This document shows positions 43,653-52,993 of a stretch of 64,000 nt of DNA, piece after piece. The position numbers and the translations under genes are program-made. This stretch comes from Chloroflexi bacterium 44-23 (GTDB taxonomy: Bacteria > Chloroflexota > Anaerolineae > Anaerolineales > Anaerolineaceae), in the NCBI GenBank assembly GCA_001899005.1, contig MKUW01000006.1:62001-126000 (forward strand), in the 5' to 3' direction. The stretch's first letter is position 1. Every line of letters starts with the position of its first letter. The notes below the pieces were generated by a model, which saw nothing but the letters and a program-made list of their open reading frames with translations, was not told the DNA's origin and searched no databases.

Positions 43653-45992
43653 ATGAAACCAAGAGAAGATCGATGGTGGAATTCCGTCGCAATTGTTTTC
43701 CTTTTCTTAACGCTGATGATGACAGCTTTCCGGTTGGATTCGACCAATTGGTCGCCGGATTTGTTCATCTTAAAATGGCTGACCTTTTTTGGATTTATTC
43801 TTGGCTTAGGTTTTGGATATAGTTACTTTACGCCGATAAAAGCGCGTATCATGCTGGTAGCTTATTCCATAATTGCCATTCCCGGGGCATTAACCATCAC
43901 CACGGATAACACCTTACCGTGGTTGCAAAGGTTATCCGGTGTGCTGAGCCGGTTTGGCATTACTTTTGGAAATTTTTTCAACAATATCCAAATAGAAGAT
44001 CCGATTCTTTTCATCAGCTTTTTGGCAGTCGTTGTGTGGTTTACATCACTGTCCGCGGGTTACTTAATGACCCGGCGCGGAAAGCCCTGGCTGCCACTTC
44101 TAGTATCCGCAATCACCATCTTTTCATCCGAGTTTTATTACTTACAAAACAAAAACCTGTATACATCTTTTTTTGTAATATTTGCCCTAATGGTACTTTC
44201 TATAACCAATTTCATGCATTCAACCAGAAGCTGGCATAAAAAAGGTACGATGGTTGAATATGAAACCAATTACAATATTTCAAAATCTGCATTAATTGCC
44301 AGCATTGTTTTGGTTTTGTTGGCCTGGAACATCTCAGGGATTGTTTCCGCCTTCCAAACATCCAATCCGCGCCAGAAATTAAGTGGTCTGTTTGAAGACA
44401 TCCGTGTTCAATTTACCAAGATAACCGCGCCATTACAAGGGCCGCTTCGTGTTGAACGAACATTCTACGGCGATTCGATCGGATTGGGAACCAGTGCTGT
44501 CCTCGGAGAAGACCTGATCTTTACAGTCTCGGTCGACCAATTCAGACCAAATGGATCCCGCTATTATTGGCGGGCCCGTACCTATGATACTTATCAGGAC
44601 GGCATATGGACTTCGACCTTTCCGGATGTCGAGGAATATACCCCAACCAGCCCGGATTTATCCTATCAAGATAGTGGCCGTTATCCGTTGCGGGAATTTA
44701 CTTTTAAGACAAACACAAATCTTGGGTTGCTTTACACCCCCATGTACCCGATCCAATCCAGCCGGGAAGCAAAATTACTGTTCGATAAAGTTGATTTAGA
44801 AAATATCGATCTTGGTGCCATGACTCTCGACCAAACCATGTTTGCAGGTGAAATTTACCAGATTAAAGCAAGGATTCCAATACCTACGATTCTGGCTATG
44901 CGAAATGCAGCAACGGAATATCCGGATTGGGTGACAAAAAAATATCTGCAGCTTCCTGAAGACTTTTCCCCCAGGCTGCGCGAACTGGCCCTTGAAATTA
45001 CAAAAGATGAAACCACCGTTTTCGATCGGGTCAGCGCGATTACCAATTATCTGCGCCGAAACATCTCCTATCAGGAAAAAATCCCCTCTCCCCCCGAAAA
45101 CAAAGACCCGGTTGAATGGTTTCTTTTTGACTTAAAACAAGGTTTCTGTAATTATTATGCCTCCTCAGAAGTTCTGATGTTGCGCTCAATTGGTATTCCC
45201 GCCCGCATGGTCTATGGCTACGCGCAAGGAGAAGCAGACCGCAATCAAGAAAAATTCACTGTCCTTCACAAACAATCGCATGCCTGGCCGGAGGTCTTTT
45301 TTCCTGGACTGGGCTGGGTTGAATTTGAGCCAACCTCTTCTCAGCCAACATTAACCCGCCTTTCCGGTGAAAGCAACCGTCCTTCTCAAGCGGATATTCT
45401 CGCAGAAACTGATCAGGGTTCCGGGGATAATGATCAACTCAATAACCGCCTTGACCAAATTTCAGAAATAGAACCCCTCTCAGATTCTGCCATTAACCGT
45501 TTTCAATTGGTTCAGTTACTGCCTTACCTCTTGATTGTTGCCTTGGCTGATTTGATTGCTCTTTATATCATCCGCCGCCGGCGCATTGGAATTTCCTTTT
45601 CCCCACCCCTGTTGCTTGAATCCATTCTCCAAAAACGAGGTTGGCGCGTTCCCGGTTGGTTAAAAAGTTGGTCTCACTTTAATCAACTGTCAGCGGCAGA
45701 AAAAACGTTCGCCAGTATTGTTTTTGCTAACTCTTTCCTGGGTTTCCCTGCCGCGCATTCCAGCACACCATTTGAGATGGTACTTCATTTCAGCGCTATC
45801 CAACCCACTTTAAAGCCGGATGCAATTTTATTATTGGACGAATATCAACGGGCAATTTATAGTCATCAAAGCTTCAATCTAGCCCTCATGCAGCGATTAA
45901 GCCGCAAAATAGTTTTGGGAACACTACGGAAAAAGGTTCATCTGCTCTTTAACCCCGTTGAAAAGAGTCTGCTGGCAGCGACACTCGACTGA
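43653..45992 (+). CDS. membrane protein with transglutaminase-like domain
   Basis: 779 residues. About six membrane helices in the first 240 residues, then an extracytoplasmic region, the transglutaminase core and one more helix (near 625-645) before a cytoplasmic tail. Catalytic residues: Cys499 (GFCNYYASS), His543 (HAWPEVFFPG) and an acidic residue in GWVEFEPTSS. Length and layout match TgpA-like proteins. They may cleave or cross-link proteins or wall peptides; the substrate is unknown. The gene converges on the M20 peptidase with only one base between stops. In some bacteria such genes sit next to a MoxR ATPase and DUF58 gene; neither is here. Confidence 0.88.
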   Translation: MKPREDRWWNSVAIVFLFLTLMMTAFRLDSTNWSPDLFILKWLTFFGFILGLGFGYSYFTPIKARIMLVAYSIIAIPGALTITTDNTLPWLQRLSGVLSRFGITFGNFFNNIQIEDPILFISFLAVVVWFTSLSAGYLMTRRGKPWLPLLVSAITIFSSEFYYLQNKNLYTSFFVIFALMVLSITNFMHSTRSWHKKGTMVEYETNYNISKSALIASIVLVLLAWNISGIVSAFQTSNPRQKLSGLFEDIRVQFTKITAPLQGPLRVERTFYGDSIGLGTSAVLGEDLIFTVSVDQFRPNGSRYYWRARTYDTYQDGIWTSTFPDVEEYTPTSPDLSYQDSGRYPLREFTFKTNTNLGLLYTPMYPIQSSREAKLLFDKVDLENIDLGAMTLDQTMFAGEIYQIKARIPIPTILAMRNAATEYPDWVTKKYLQLPEDFSPRLRELALEITKDETTVFDRVSAITNYLRRNISYQEKIPSPPENKDPVEWFLFDLKQGFCNYYASSEVLMLRSIGIPARMVYGYAQGEADRNQEKFTVLHKQSHAWPEVFFPGLGWVEFEPTSSQPTLTRLSGESNRPSQADILAETDQGSGDNDQLNNRLDQISEIEPLSDSAINRFQLVQLLPYLLIVALADLIALYIIRRRRIGISFSPPLLLESILQKRGWRVPGWLKSWSHFNQLSAAEKTFASIVFANSFLGFPAAHSSTPFEMVLHFSAIQPTLKPDAILLLDEYQRAIYSHQSFNLALMQRLSRKIVLGTLRKKVHLLFNPVEKSLLAATLD

Positions 45993-45993
45993 A

Positions 45994-47088
45994 TCAGACT
46001 CTCCAAATATCATTAACCAGATTAATCACTTGCTGCAAGCCTGTTTTGATTGAACTGATTTCAATAAACTCATTGCGTGTGTGGATATTCCCCCCACGAG
46101 TCAAACAAATACACACGGATGGGTACCCTCTGCTAAGCGGTTCACTGGCATCGGTTGATCCTGCCAGGAGGTGTGGGGTTAGACCCAAATCAGATAAAAT
46201 TTTCACTGCTTTTTCAACCAGCCAGTGGTTTTCTTTTAAGCCCCCGAAAGGCCGGGAACCAATTTCTTCAACGGAATATTCAACTTCCGGATTGTTTGCT
46301 GCTATTAGAAGCCTGCCAATTTTCCTGTTAGTTTGGGTTAATAATTCTTCACTCACAGCACGAATTTCAAAGCGACAAACTGCCTGTTTCGCAATCGAGT
46401 TTATGGTCGAACCCCCAGCAATACTGCCAAAATTCAAACTAACCTGACCCTTTTTCTGTCCGACAATTTTTTTTGAAGCGGTAATAAATTTGGCCAATTC
46501 TTCGATCGCAGATGGATTGCCATAATCAACCCAGGCGTGCCCACCGGCTGTACTTACCCGCAATTCAAACCGTTTAAGACCTAACGCCTGATGAAAAATC
46601 GCACCCAGGCCGATTCCTTCCAGCACAAGAAAGGCATTCACCTTATCCTTAAAACGATCGGTTACTACGCGCATTCCTGCCAGATTACCCAGTCCTTCTT
46701 CGGACACGTTGGCAACAAACCAAATGCCACCAGGCAAATGTGCTGGTTGACTGTGAAAATGGTGAATGAGCCCGATCAAAGCCGCCAATGACAGCGAATT
46801 ATCCCCGATACCGGGCCCAGACCAGATTTCAGCTTGCTTAACAATTGAATGATCCACGCTTTTTGCATGCACAGTGTCTACGTGAGCGCTGATGACGAGA
46901 GGCTTTTCTTGACCTCCCGCCAAGAAGCCATATACGTTTCCAATTCCATCTATTTCAACGCCACTGAGACCATGCACTTGAAATGCATGGTAAAGGTACT
47001 GGCTGCGGTCAAACTCATCAAGAGTCGGTGCGGGAATAATCTGAATATTCTCCAACTCCTGCAGAACCAGCTTAATAATATCTTTCAT
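45994..47088 (-). CDS. M20-family metallopeptidase
   Basis: 364 residues. Metal-binding and catalytic residues are seen in VISAHVDTVH (His, Asp), GIGDNSLSLAAL (bridging Asp), NVSEEGLGNLAG (catalytic Glu, metal Glu) and LEGIGLG. The inserted lid domain has GGHAWVDYGNPSAI and the GGSTINSIAKQA stretch common to carboxypeptidase G2/peptidase T relatives. It hydrolyses a peptide or acyl-amino acid. It is the last gene of the minus-strand run that starts with prfA, five bases after the PfkB-like gene. Confidence 0.9.
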   Translation of the reverse strand: MKDIIKLVLQELENIQIIPAPTLDEFDRSQYLYHAFQVHGLSGVEIDGIGNVYGFLAGGQEKPLVISAHVDTVHAKSVDHSIVKQAEIWSGPGIGDNSLSLAALIGLIHHFHSQPAHLPGGIWFVANVSEEGLGNLAGMRVVTDRFKDKVNAFLVLEGIGLGAIFHQALGLKRFELRVSTAGGHAWVDYGNPSAIEELAKFITASKKIVGQKKGQVSLNFGSIAGGSTINSIAKQAVCRFEIRAVSEELLTQTNRKIGRLLIAANNPEVEYSVEEIGSRPFGGLKENHWLVEKAVKILSDLGLTPHLLAGSTDASEPLSRGYPSVCICLTRGGNIHTRNEFIEISSIKTGLQQVINLVNDIWRV

Positions 47089-47093
47089 TATGA

Positions 47094-48125
47094 TCAGACT
47101 TGAATGACACTCAATTTTAAAGATTCAAGACGGGCATTGACCAGGCGCGGCAAGCTATCCATGCAATAAAAAGGTCCAATTCCCTCTTGTGTGATTGAGG
47201 CTGAAATACTACCCTGCATAGCCGAAAGCAGCGGTTGATGGTGCGATCGCAATCCTGCTAAAAAACCCCCGCAAAATGATTCCAGGCTACCGGTTGGGTC
47301 AATAATTTCGGTTGTATAAGCAGGAATTTCATATTTTCTTTTAGTAATTTGATCGTAGAGAAAATATCGTCTGTTGTTGGTAAGGATAACAACAAATTCA
47401 GTTCCGAACGCAGTTAAAGCTTCTGCCATCTCCCATAGATCTGATGACCTGCCTAAAAATAAGTTTCGAATTTGTTTTTCGGTACAAATGAAAGCATTAA
47501 TTCCTTTTAAGACGGTGCCAATCCGCTCCCAATAAATTGAACCCATGTAATCATCAGAGGCTTGCAAGGATATGGTGGCAACGTGACCTTGCCGTAAGTA
47601 AGATGGCAAGCGTGTCTGCGAGGGGTAATCCATTGCACAAATATGCGCTGCAGTAACATCAAAGAAATCGAAAGGAATGTCCTTAAACCGTAAAGCAGTA
47701 TCTTGCGACATGAGGTTAATTGACCCGGGGTTTTTTGGTTGATATCCCAACAATGATTTAGGGAATGGCTTCCCAACCCGCGAAAAATGTGCCAATGGGT
47801 TATCGTAAGCCACCTGATCCAACATGGGATAAGCAATGAAATTTCGCTGTTCAAGAGGTTCAATATCCACTTGAATTCCACGAATATCCATTCCTCTGGC
47901 TTTGATTTGATGCAGCCATTCTTGGGGGTAATCCTCACTGATTCTGGCTAGCAGACCAATGGCTTCATCCCAAAGTGCAATCCCAGCCGCAGTGTACAAC
48001 AGATTCCCGCCCAGAATATCAACTGCCACTCTGCCATCTGGTAAAACCAGGTAATCTCTGGTTAATGAACCAGCTACCGCAAAACGCAGAAACGGTGTGG
48101 TGGACTTCAGCTCCCCTGTCGACAT
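47094..48125 (-). CDS. PfkB/ribokinase-like protein with altered catalytic loop
   Basis: 343 residues. The ribokinase fold is seen as AVAGSLTRDYLVLPDG, GGNLLYTAAGIALW (39-41 is the sugar-binding GGN) and the C-terminal segment IIDPTGSLESFCGGFLAGL (275 onwards). Active PfkB kinases have D-T-x-G-A-G-D here, with the Asp as catalytic base. This protein reads DPTGSLESF: the GAGD part is GSLE, so a Glu stands where the Asp should be and the anion hole is changed. It may be an altered kinase or a non-catalytic binding protein. It sits between two small membrane-protein genes and an M20 peptidase gene. Confidence 0.7.
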   Translation of the reverse strand: MSTGELKSTTPFLRFAVAGSLTRDYLVLPDGRVAVDILGGNLLYTAAGIALWDEAIGLLARISEDYPQEWLHQIKARGMDIRGIQVDIEPLEQRNFIAYPMLDQVAYDNPLAHFSRVGKPFPKSLLGYQPKNPGSINLMSQDTALRFKDIPFDFFDVTAAHICAMDYPSQTRLPSYLRQGHVATISLQASDDYMGSIYWERIGTVLKGINAFICTEKQIRNLFLGRSSDLWEMAEALTAFGTEFVVILTNNRRYFLYDQITKRKYEIPAYTTEIIDPTGSLESFCGGFLAGLRSHHQPLLSAMQGSISASITQEGIGPFYCMDSLPRLVNARLESLKLSVIQV

Positions 48126-48152
48126 TTGTAATTTTAACTTTCCAGCAGTTAA

Positions 48153-48359
48153 CTATTTTTCGCCGAGATCTGCGATTAATTTCATGACACCCAAAAGTCC
48201 CAAACCAACTTTGACACCATCTCCGGCATTAAGTTCTGGTTTTCTATTTTTTTGCTGAGCGCGTTGGATCATCATATAAGCGGCAAACAACCCGCTTAAC
48301 AAACCAACGACGGCACCCATTACCAGAATTTTTGTTTTCCAATTTTCTTGAGTTTGCAT
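48153..48359 (-). CDS. hypothetical small membrane protein
   Basis: 68 residues. One helix (ILVMGAVVGLLSGLFAAYMM) follows a short polar start; the tail has GDGVKVGLGLLGVMKLIADL, which may be a second, weak helix. I recognise no family. It lies in the prfA-to-M20 run on the minus strand, close behind another small membrane gene, and is probably expressed with them. Confidence 0.7.
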   Translation of the reverse strand: MQTQENWKTKILVMGAVVGLLSGLFAAYMMIQRAQQKNRKPELNAGDGVKVGLGLLGVMKLIADLGEK

Positions 48360-48389
48360 TTTACATCCTTTAAATCTTCTAAAGATTAA

Positions 48390-48806
48390 TTAACGAAAAA
48401 GACCTTTGCGTAAACCACTTACCTTGCTTCTGATGGTCACAATTGGTGTAGTAACTTTTTCAGAAAAGTTATAAACCGTTAAAGCAATCTTTAAAAAGAT
48501 CGCCTGCACTTTGCGCAATTGAGTTGGAATCCACCCAAGTAGCTTGGCTTGTCCAACAATCAAAAGAATCAATAAAGCCAGCACAAAAAAAGATAAGATA
48601 AACATGGGAATCACCAACATCATCACAGAAATATCTGCCCATTGATGGATATTGGCATCCATAGGACTTACATTTATAGAGACTAGCACAGCAATCAGCA
48701 AAAATAAAAGAACGCCAAGCCCCAAAGGCAGGTATATTTGTATACCGATCTCCGATTTGGTGACTTGTTTGGGGGTTTTTCTTGCCTTGGATTTTGGATC
48801 AGCCAT
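48390..48806 (-). CDS. hypothetical membrane protein
   Basis: 138 residues. A basic N-terminus (KSKARKTPKQ) is followed by two helices (GIQIYLPLGLGVLLFLLIAV and VIPMFILSFFVLALLILLIV) and a basic amphipathic tail. I recognise no domain. It is the first of two small membrane-protein genes between the malic-enzyme remnant and the PfkB-like gene. Confidence 0.72.
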   Translation of the reverse strand: MADPKSKARKTPKQVTKSEIGIQIYLPLGLGVLLFLLIAVLVSINVSPMDANIHQWADISVMMLVIPMFILSFFVLALLILLIVGQAKLLGWIPTQLRKVQAIFLKIALTVYNFSEKVTTPIVTIRSKVSGLRKGLFR

Positions 48807-48867
48807 AAATTTATTGTAGCATGCTTTATTTTCAAGATGAATAATAAATACAATCCAAACATTGTCG

Positions 48868-49176
48868 CTATGCAGTCAGATTGATGATTTTGCGGGCAAC
48901 TCCACTGGAGATAGCCGCCTCAGCTACAGCGCTTGATTCCCAGGCACACAGACGGGGATCAAGTGCTTTGGGCACAAAGTAATCCTCGCCAAATTCAAGG
49001 TGATCTATCGCATACATCTTCAGGACCTCAGCTGGAACAGCTTCCGTGTAAAAAAAAGCCAACGCATGAATGGCCGCTGTTTCTATTGCCTGATTGATCT
49101 CTCCAGCTCGCACATCGAGTGCTCCACGGAAAATATCAGTGAAACCCAACATGTTATTGATACTCAATTTTGACAA
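48868..49176 (-). pseudogene. C-terminal remnant of NAD-dependent malic enzyme
   Basis: 102 codons from a TTG at 49176, or fewer from the ATG at 49152. The text SINNMLGFTDIFRGALDVRA and YFVPKALDPRLCAWE match the C-terminal end of malic enzyme, where INNxLxFPxxFRGALD follows the NAD fold. The rest of the roughly 400-residue enzyme is absent. The remnant joins in a different frame inside the last codons of prmC, so a deletion fused the tail of a malic enzyme gene to the prmC end. The frame is still open, so a short product cannot be excluded. Confidence 0.82.
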
Positions 49177-49996
49177 TGCGATTTAACCCGGCCAGGTCAT
49201 TCAAAATGCGGATCTGTGCACCTGGAAAGGATTCACTTGCCATTGCAACTACCCGCTCACCCTGGTCGAATTGAATCTCAAATAAGAGCAAACCGGGCTC
49301 TTTTACTGTTCCTTCAAGCTGTTTGAAGACAGCAGCAATGAATTGCAACCCATTCGTGCCACCATCCAAGCTTTGGAGAGGTTCGAAACGAGCGTGCTCC
49401 ATTTCAATCACGGCTTGTGTTGGGATATAAGGGAGGTTGGCACACACCAAATCGAATTTTCCTTGAATTGCTGAGCATAAATCCCCATTTAAAAATACTG
49501 CTGCTTTACAATCAAGCCTGCGGGCATTCTCGACAGCAACTTTCAGGGCCGCCAAGGAAATATCAATGCCCACGCCCCACCCACCAGGCAAATTATCCAG
49601 AACGCTAATGAGAATCGCACCACTACCTGTGCCTATATCAAGAACTTTAATCGGTCGATCAATTCGCCGTCCCCATTGAATTGCTTCCTCCACCAATAAT
49701 TCCGTCTCCGGCCGCGGGTTGAGCACTGCCGGGTTGACCAAGAAAGACAATCCATAAAATTCCTGGACACCAGTTATATAGGCTAAAGGTTCTCTTGTTT
49801 TTAACCGCACCAAAAGCTGATTAAGTAATTCTGCTTCAGCTTCATTAAGCAAATACTCATCATGTGCCAGCAGCCAGCTGCTTTCTCTCTTCAAAACAAA
49901 TTTCAGGATGGCATTTATTTCTATGCCGGCTTCAACGCTTATCGGAATTAATTCTCGTAAAGCTCCGGCACGCCATTGGCGTATATTAGTCGTCAT
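49154..49996 (-). CDS. prmC: peptide chain release factor N5-glutamine methyltransferase
   Basis: 280 residues from the ATG at 49996, which overlaps the prfA stop by 11 bases; an upstream start (50071) lies inside prfA and is unlikely. The N-terminal helical domain is followed by GVQEFYGLSFLVNPAVLNPR and PETELLVE, the SAM-binding VLDIGTGSGAILISVL, and NLPYIPT, a variant of the NPPY active-site motif seen in many PrmC. It methylates the Gln of the GGQ motif in release factors, and so belongs next to prfA. Confidence 0.93.
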   Translation of the reverse strand: MTTNIRQWRAGALRELIPISVEAGIEINAILKFVLKRESSWLLAHDEYLLNEAEAELLNQLLVRLKTREPLAYITGVQEFYGLSFLVNPAVLNPRPETELLVEEAIQWGRRIDRPIKVLDIGTGSGAILISVLDNLPGGWGVGIDISLAALKVAVENARRLDCKAAVFLNGDLCSAIQGKFDLVCANLPYIPTQAVIEMEHARFEPLQSLDGGTNGLQFIAAVFKQLEGTVKEPGLLLFEIQFDQGERVVAMASESFPGAQIRILNDLAGLNRIVKIEYQ

Positions 49997-51056
49997 CCTC
50001 ACCCAAAGCAGAGAGACGATCTGCTTCATTACGCATTTGTAATTCATCGATGAAAATGTCGATATCACCATCCATAACGGAGGGAAGGTTGTAAGAAGAT
50101 ATATTAATGCGATGATCCGTTATCCGATTTTGAGGATAATTGTACGTCCGGATTTTTTCGGAACGATCGCCACTGCCCACCTGGGATTTTCGGTCAGCAT
50201 CAAATTCACCTTGGCGTTTCTCCTCTTCAAGTTCATAAAGTTTGGCTCGTAAAATGCTCATTGCCCGTAATTTGTTTTGAAGTTGGGAACGTTCATCCTG
50301 ACAGGAAACAACCAATCCGGTAGGGATATGGGTGATGCGTACAGCTGTTGCATTCTTCTGCACATTCTGACCGCCCGCACCAGCAGAAATATAGACATCT
50401 ATACGCAAATCATTGTTATTGACTTCAACATCGAATTCTTCAACCTCGGCCAATACAGCGACGGTAACTGTCGAGGTGTGAATTCTGCCGGAGGATTCAG
50501 TGGTTGGAACCCGTTGCACCCGATGCACCCCAGATTCAAACTTCAAGCGCGAGTAAGCGCCATTACCTTTAATCAAGAATGAGATTTCTTTCAACCCGCC
50601 AATTCCAATTTCGTTTTGGCTGAGGACCTCAACTTTCCAGTGTCTTTTTTCAGCGTATCGGCTGTACATTCGGAATAACTCAGTAGCGAAAAGAGCCGCT
50701 TCATCACCGCCTGCTCCGGCCCGGATTTCCATAATAACGTTGCGCTTATCACGCGGGTCAGTAGGAACGAGCAATGCTTTCAATTCTCTGTCAAGCTTTT
50801 CTAGTTGCGGTTGCAAGGTTTCCAGGTCAATTTCAGCCAATTCCCGCATTTCTTCTTCATCGCCATCAATTAATTGTTGCGCCTCTTCGATTTGCTTGAA
50901 GATTTTATGGTATTGCATCGCTTTGAAATAGACATCTTCTAGTTCTGCTTTTTCCATACCAATTTCTTTGGCACGTTTATAATCGTCGCCTACACTTTCC
51001 ATTTGGCGAACAAGATCCTGGTATTTTTCTTCAATTGTTTTAATTTTTTCTAACAT
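49986..51056 (-). CDS. prfA: peptide chain release factor 1
   Basis: 356 residues. The codon-recognition element appears as RVPTTESSGRIHTSTVTVAV (PTT at the PxT position of RF1) and the peptidyl-tRNA hydrolysis loop as SAGAGGQNVQKNATAVRITH with GGQ. RF1 reads UAA and UAG and releases the finished chain at the ribosome. First gene of a minus-strand run with prmC. RF2 is not in the window. Confidence 0.97.
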   Translation of the reverse strand: MLEKIKTIEEKYQDLVRQMESVGDDYKRAKEIGMEKAELEDVYFKAMQYHKIFKQIEEAQQLIDGDEEEMRELAEIDLETLQPQLEKLDRELKALLVPTDPRDKRNVIMEIRAGAGGDEAALFATELFRMYSRYAEKRHWKVEVLSQNEIGIGGLKEISFLIKGNGAYSRLKFESGVHRVQRVPTTESSGRIHTSTVTVAVLAEVEEFDVEVNNNDLRIDVYISAGAGGQNVQKNATAVRITHIPTGLVVSCQDERSQLQNKLRAMSILRAKLYELEEEKRQGEFDADRKSQVGSGDRSEKIRTYNYPQNRITDHRINISSYNLPSVMDGDIDIFIDELQMRNEADRLSALGEDDD

Positions 51057-51405
51057 CGTTCAATCCAAGATTTTTAGGTTTTTAGCAAGGAAGTATTATA
51101 CCAGTATGGAAAAAAACTGTGGCTGAGATGTTGAAGCTGATATAACACTCATAATAAATCAGCTCCCCAGTCCAATCTTTTTTTCATTAAATTGTTTATC
51201 CCGTTGTCGCAAGTTCAATGACATGCTCACAAATTCTTTCCCGATCATCAAACGGATAATTGTAAAAAAGATGTGGTCATAATATTTCTACAACATCGAA
51301 ATCTAATTTGATGAAAGAGAAATCTTGTTGTGATTTGCAATTAACCAGATTTGTTGATTATTCGATACAATTAGCTCACCACATCTGTTATGAAGGAATA
51401 ACTCG
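51057..51405. other. intergenic region between prfA and pstB
   Basis: About 350 bases separate the divergent prfA and pstB genes. It is AT-rich and presumably holds both promoters, but I cannot name a convincing -35/-10 pair. No PHO box could be identified by eye. An AAGGAA ribosome site lies before the pstB start. Confidence 0.45.
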
Positions 51406-52182
51406 TTGGTTAGCATACCAAACTCGAAAATTAGAGTATCGCACTTCAATTTATTTTATGGCACTTTTCAGGCACTTCGTGATATTAATATCGATATCGC
51501 TGGAAATGCGATAACTGCGATCATCGGGCCATCCGGGTGTGGCAAAAGTACTTTCATACGTTCTTTCAATAGAATGAATGATTTAATTGCTTCAGTAACA
51601 GTTAATGGTGAAATCAATCTGGATAGCGAGAACATCCTGGAATTAAATCCGGTTCTGCTCAGGAAAAAAGTTGGCATGGTATTTCAAAGGCCGAACCCTT
51701 TTCCGAAATCGATTTATGATAATGTCGCTTACGGTCCAAGAGCACATGGCAACCACAATAAGTCTGAATTGGATCAAATCGTGGAAAAAAGTCTGCGCGA
51801 CGCATTTTTATGGGAGGAAGTAAAAGATAATCTCAATAAATCTGCATTGGAACTTTCTGGCGGAGAACAGCAACGTTTGTGTATTGCACGTGCACTGGCA
51901 ATTACTCCGGAGCTTATTCTAATGGATGAGCCCGCTTCTGCGCTGGATCCGATTGCAACAATGAGAATAGAGGAATTAATCCAGGAATTAAAAAAGTTTT
52001 ATACAATCATTATTGTGACGCATAATATGCAGCAGGCAGCCAGAGCATCTGACTTCACGGCATTCTTTAACATCCAGGAGGATCGCGCCGGTTATTTGGT
52101 CGAATACGATCATACGACCAAGATTTTTACAAATCCTGCTTTACAAATTACAGAAGATTACATAACCGGTCGCTTTGGATAA
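51406..52182 (+). CDS. pstB: phosphate ABC transporter ATPase PstB
   Basis: 258 residues. A TTG at 51406 is the only start that keeps the conserved N-terminus ([15 protein letters not shown]), with AAGGAA nine bases before it. Walker [11 protein letters not shown]-loop [15 protein letters not shown], signature [14 protein letters not shown], Walker [13 protein letters not shown] and the H-loop [13 protein letters not shown] match PstB closely. It drives high-affinity phosphate uptake with PstA, PstC and PstS, none of which is in the window. phoU follows by 27 bases. Confidence 0.95.
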   Translation: MVSIPNSKIRVSHFNLFYGTFQALRDINIDIAGNAITAIIGPSGCGKSTFIRSFNRMNDLIASVTVNGEINLDSENILELNPVLLRKKVGMVFQRPNPFPKSIYDNVAYGPRAHGNHNKSELDQIVEKSLRDAFLWEEVKDNLNKSALELSGGEQQRLCIARALAITPELILMDEPASALDPIATMRIEELIQELKKFYTIIIVTHNMQQAARASDFTAFFNIQEDRAGYLVEYDHTTKIFTNPALQITEDYITGRFG

Positions 52183-52209
52183 GTGAGTTAACTCGCAGAA
52201 GAGGTAAAA

Positions 52210-52896
52210 ATGGCGCGAAGATTTTTTATACGAAAAGTTCAAAACATTCAGGATGAAGTTCTCTTGCTGGGCAGCATGGTAGAAGATGCAGTTACGAAAG
52301 CAGTCCTTTCACTAAAAAATCGGGACCAGGCGCTGGCAAAACAAATTTATCATGACGACTTATTATTGAATGATAAACGCTACGCTATTGAAAACGCGAT
52401 CCTGATCGTGATTGCTACCGAACAGCCGATCGCACGCGATTTGCGCCAACTGGCATCCATGTTAGATGTGGTCACCGAACTGGAAAGAATGGGGGATTAC
52501 GCCAAAGGTATTGCAAAAGTAACTGTCAAACTTCACGAAGTTGAAATTAAGCTGCCAATGCATGAAATTGAATTGATGGCTGAACTCTCAATTAGTATGC
52601 TTCACAGAGCTTTAACGGCATTTATAGAAGAAGATGCCCAATCCGCTGCTCAAATACCATATGAAGACGACGCCGTGGATAAGCTATACGAAAATATTTA
52701 CCATCAAAGTGTGGAATTAATGATGGCGGAGCCGCACAATATTGATAATTCTAATTTAATTATGTGGGTCGCCCATAACCTGGAACGTCTTGCCGATCGA
52801 GTGACCAACATTTGCGAGCGGACTGTTTTTATCTCAACCGGTGAACTGATGGAACTGGAAGTAGATGAACAAGATGAAGACCTGGATGTTGTCTAG
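52210..52896 (+). CDS. phoU: phosphate signalling protein PhoU
   Basis: 228 residues in two PhoU three-helix units. The N-terminal unit has VEDAVTKAVLSLKNRD and the metal-binding ASMLDVVTELERMGDYAKG; the second has MAEPHNIDNSNLIMWVAHNL and ERLADRVTNICERTVF. PhoU mediates repression of the Pho regulon by linking the Pst transporter to PhoR. Its presence next to pstB and, elsewhere in the window, a PhoR/PhoB-like pair is consistent with a phosphate circuit, but their link is inference. A highly acidic tail ends the protein. Confidence 0.95.
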   Translation: MARRFFIRKVQNIQDEVLLLGSMVEDAVTKAVLSLKNRDQALAKQIYHDDLLLNDKRYAIENAILIVIATEQPIARDLRQLASMLDVVTELERMGDYAKGIAKVTVKLHEVEIKLPMHEIELMAELSISMLHRALTAFIEEDAQSAAQIPYEDDAVDKLYENIYHQSVELMMAEPHNIDNSNLIMWVAHNLERLADRVTNICERTVFISTGELMELEVDEQDEDLDVV

Positions 52897-52993
52897 CACA
52901 TAGTGCTTATCTATCCGACAAGAGGTTTTTTCGAACAGAATCCTATACAATACGCTTATTAAGCATAATAGTTTAATTCTGATGGGAGTTTGT

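Noticed and set aside
48153..48806. The two small membrane genes as a toxin-antitoxin pair.
   Set aside because: Both have membrane helices without toxin or antitoxin motifs, and they sit in a housekeeping gene run.
51308..51514. A 68-codon frame before pstB.
   Set aside because: It overlaps the pstB N-terminus in another frame and shows no family pattern.
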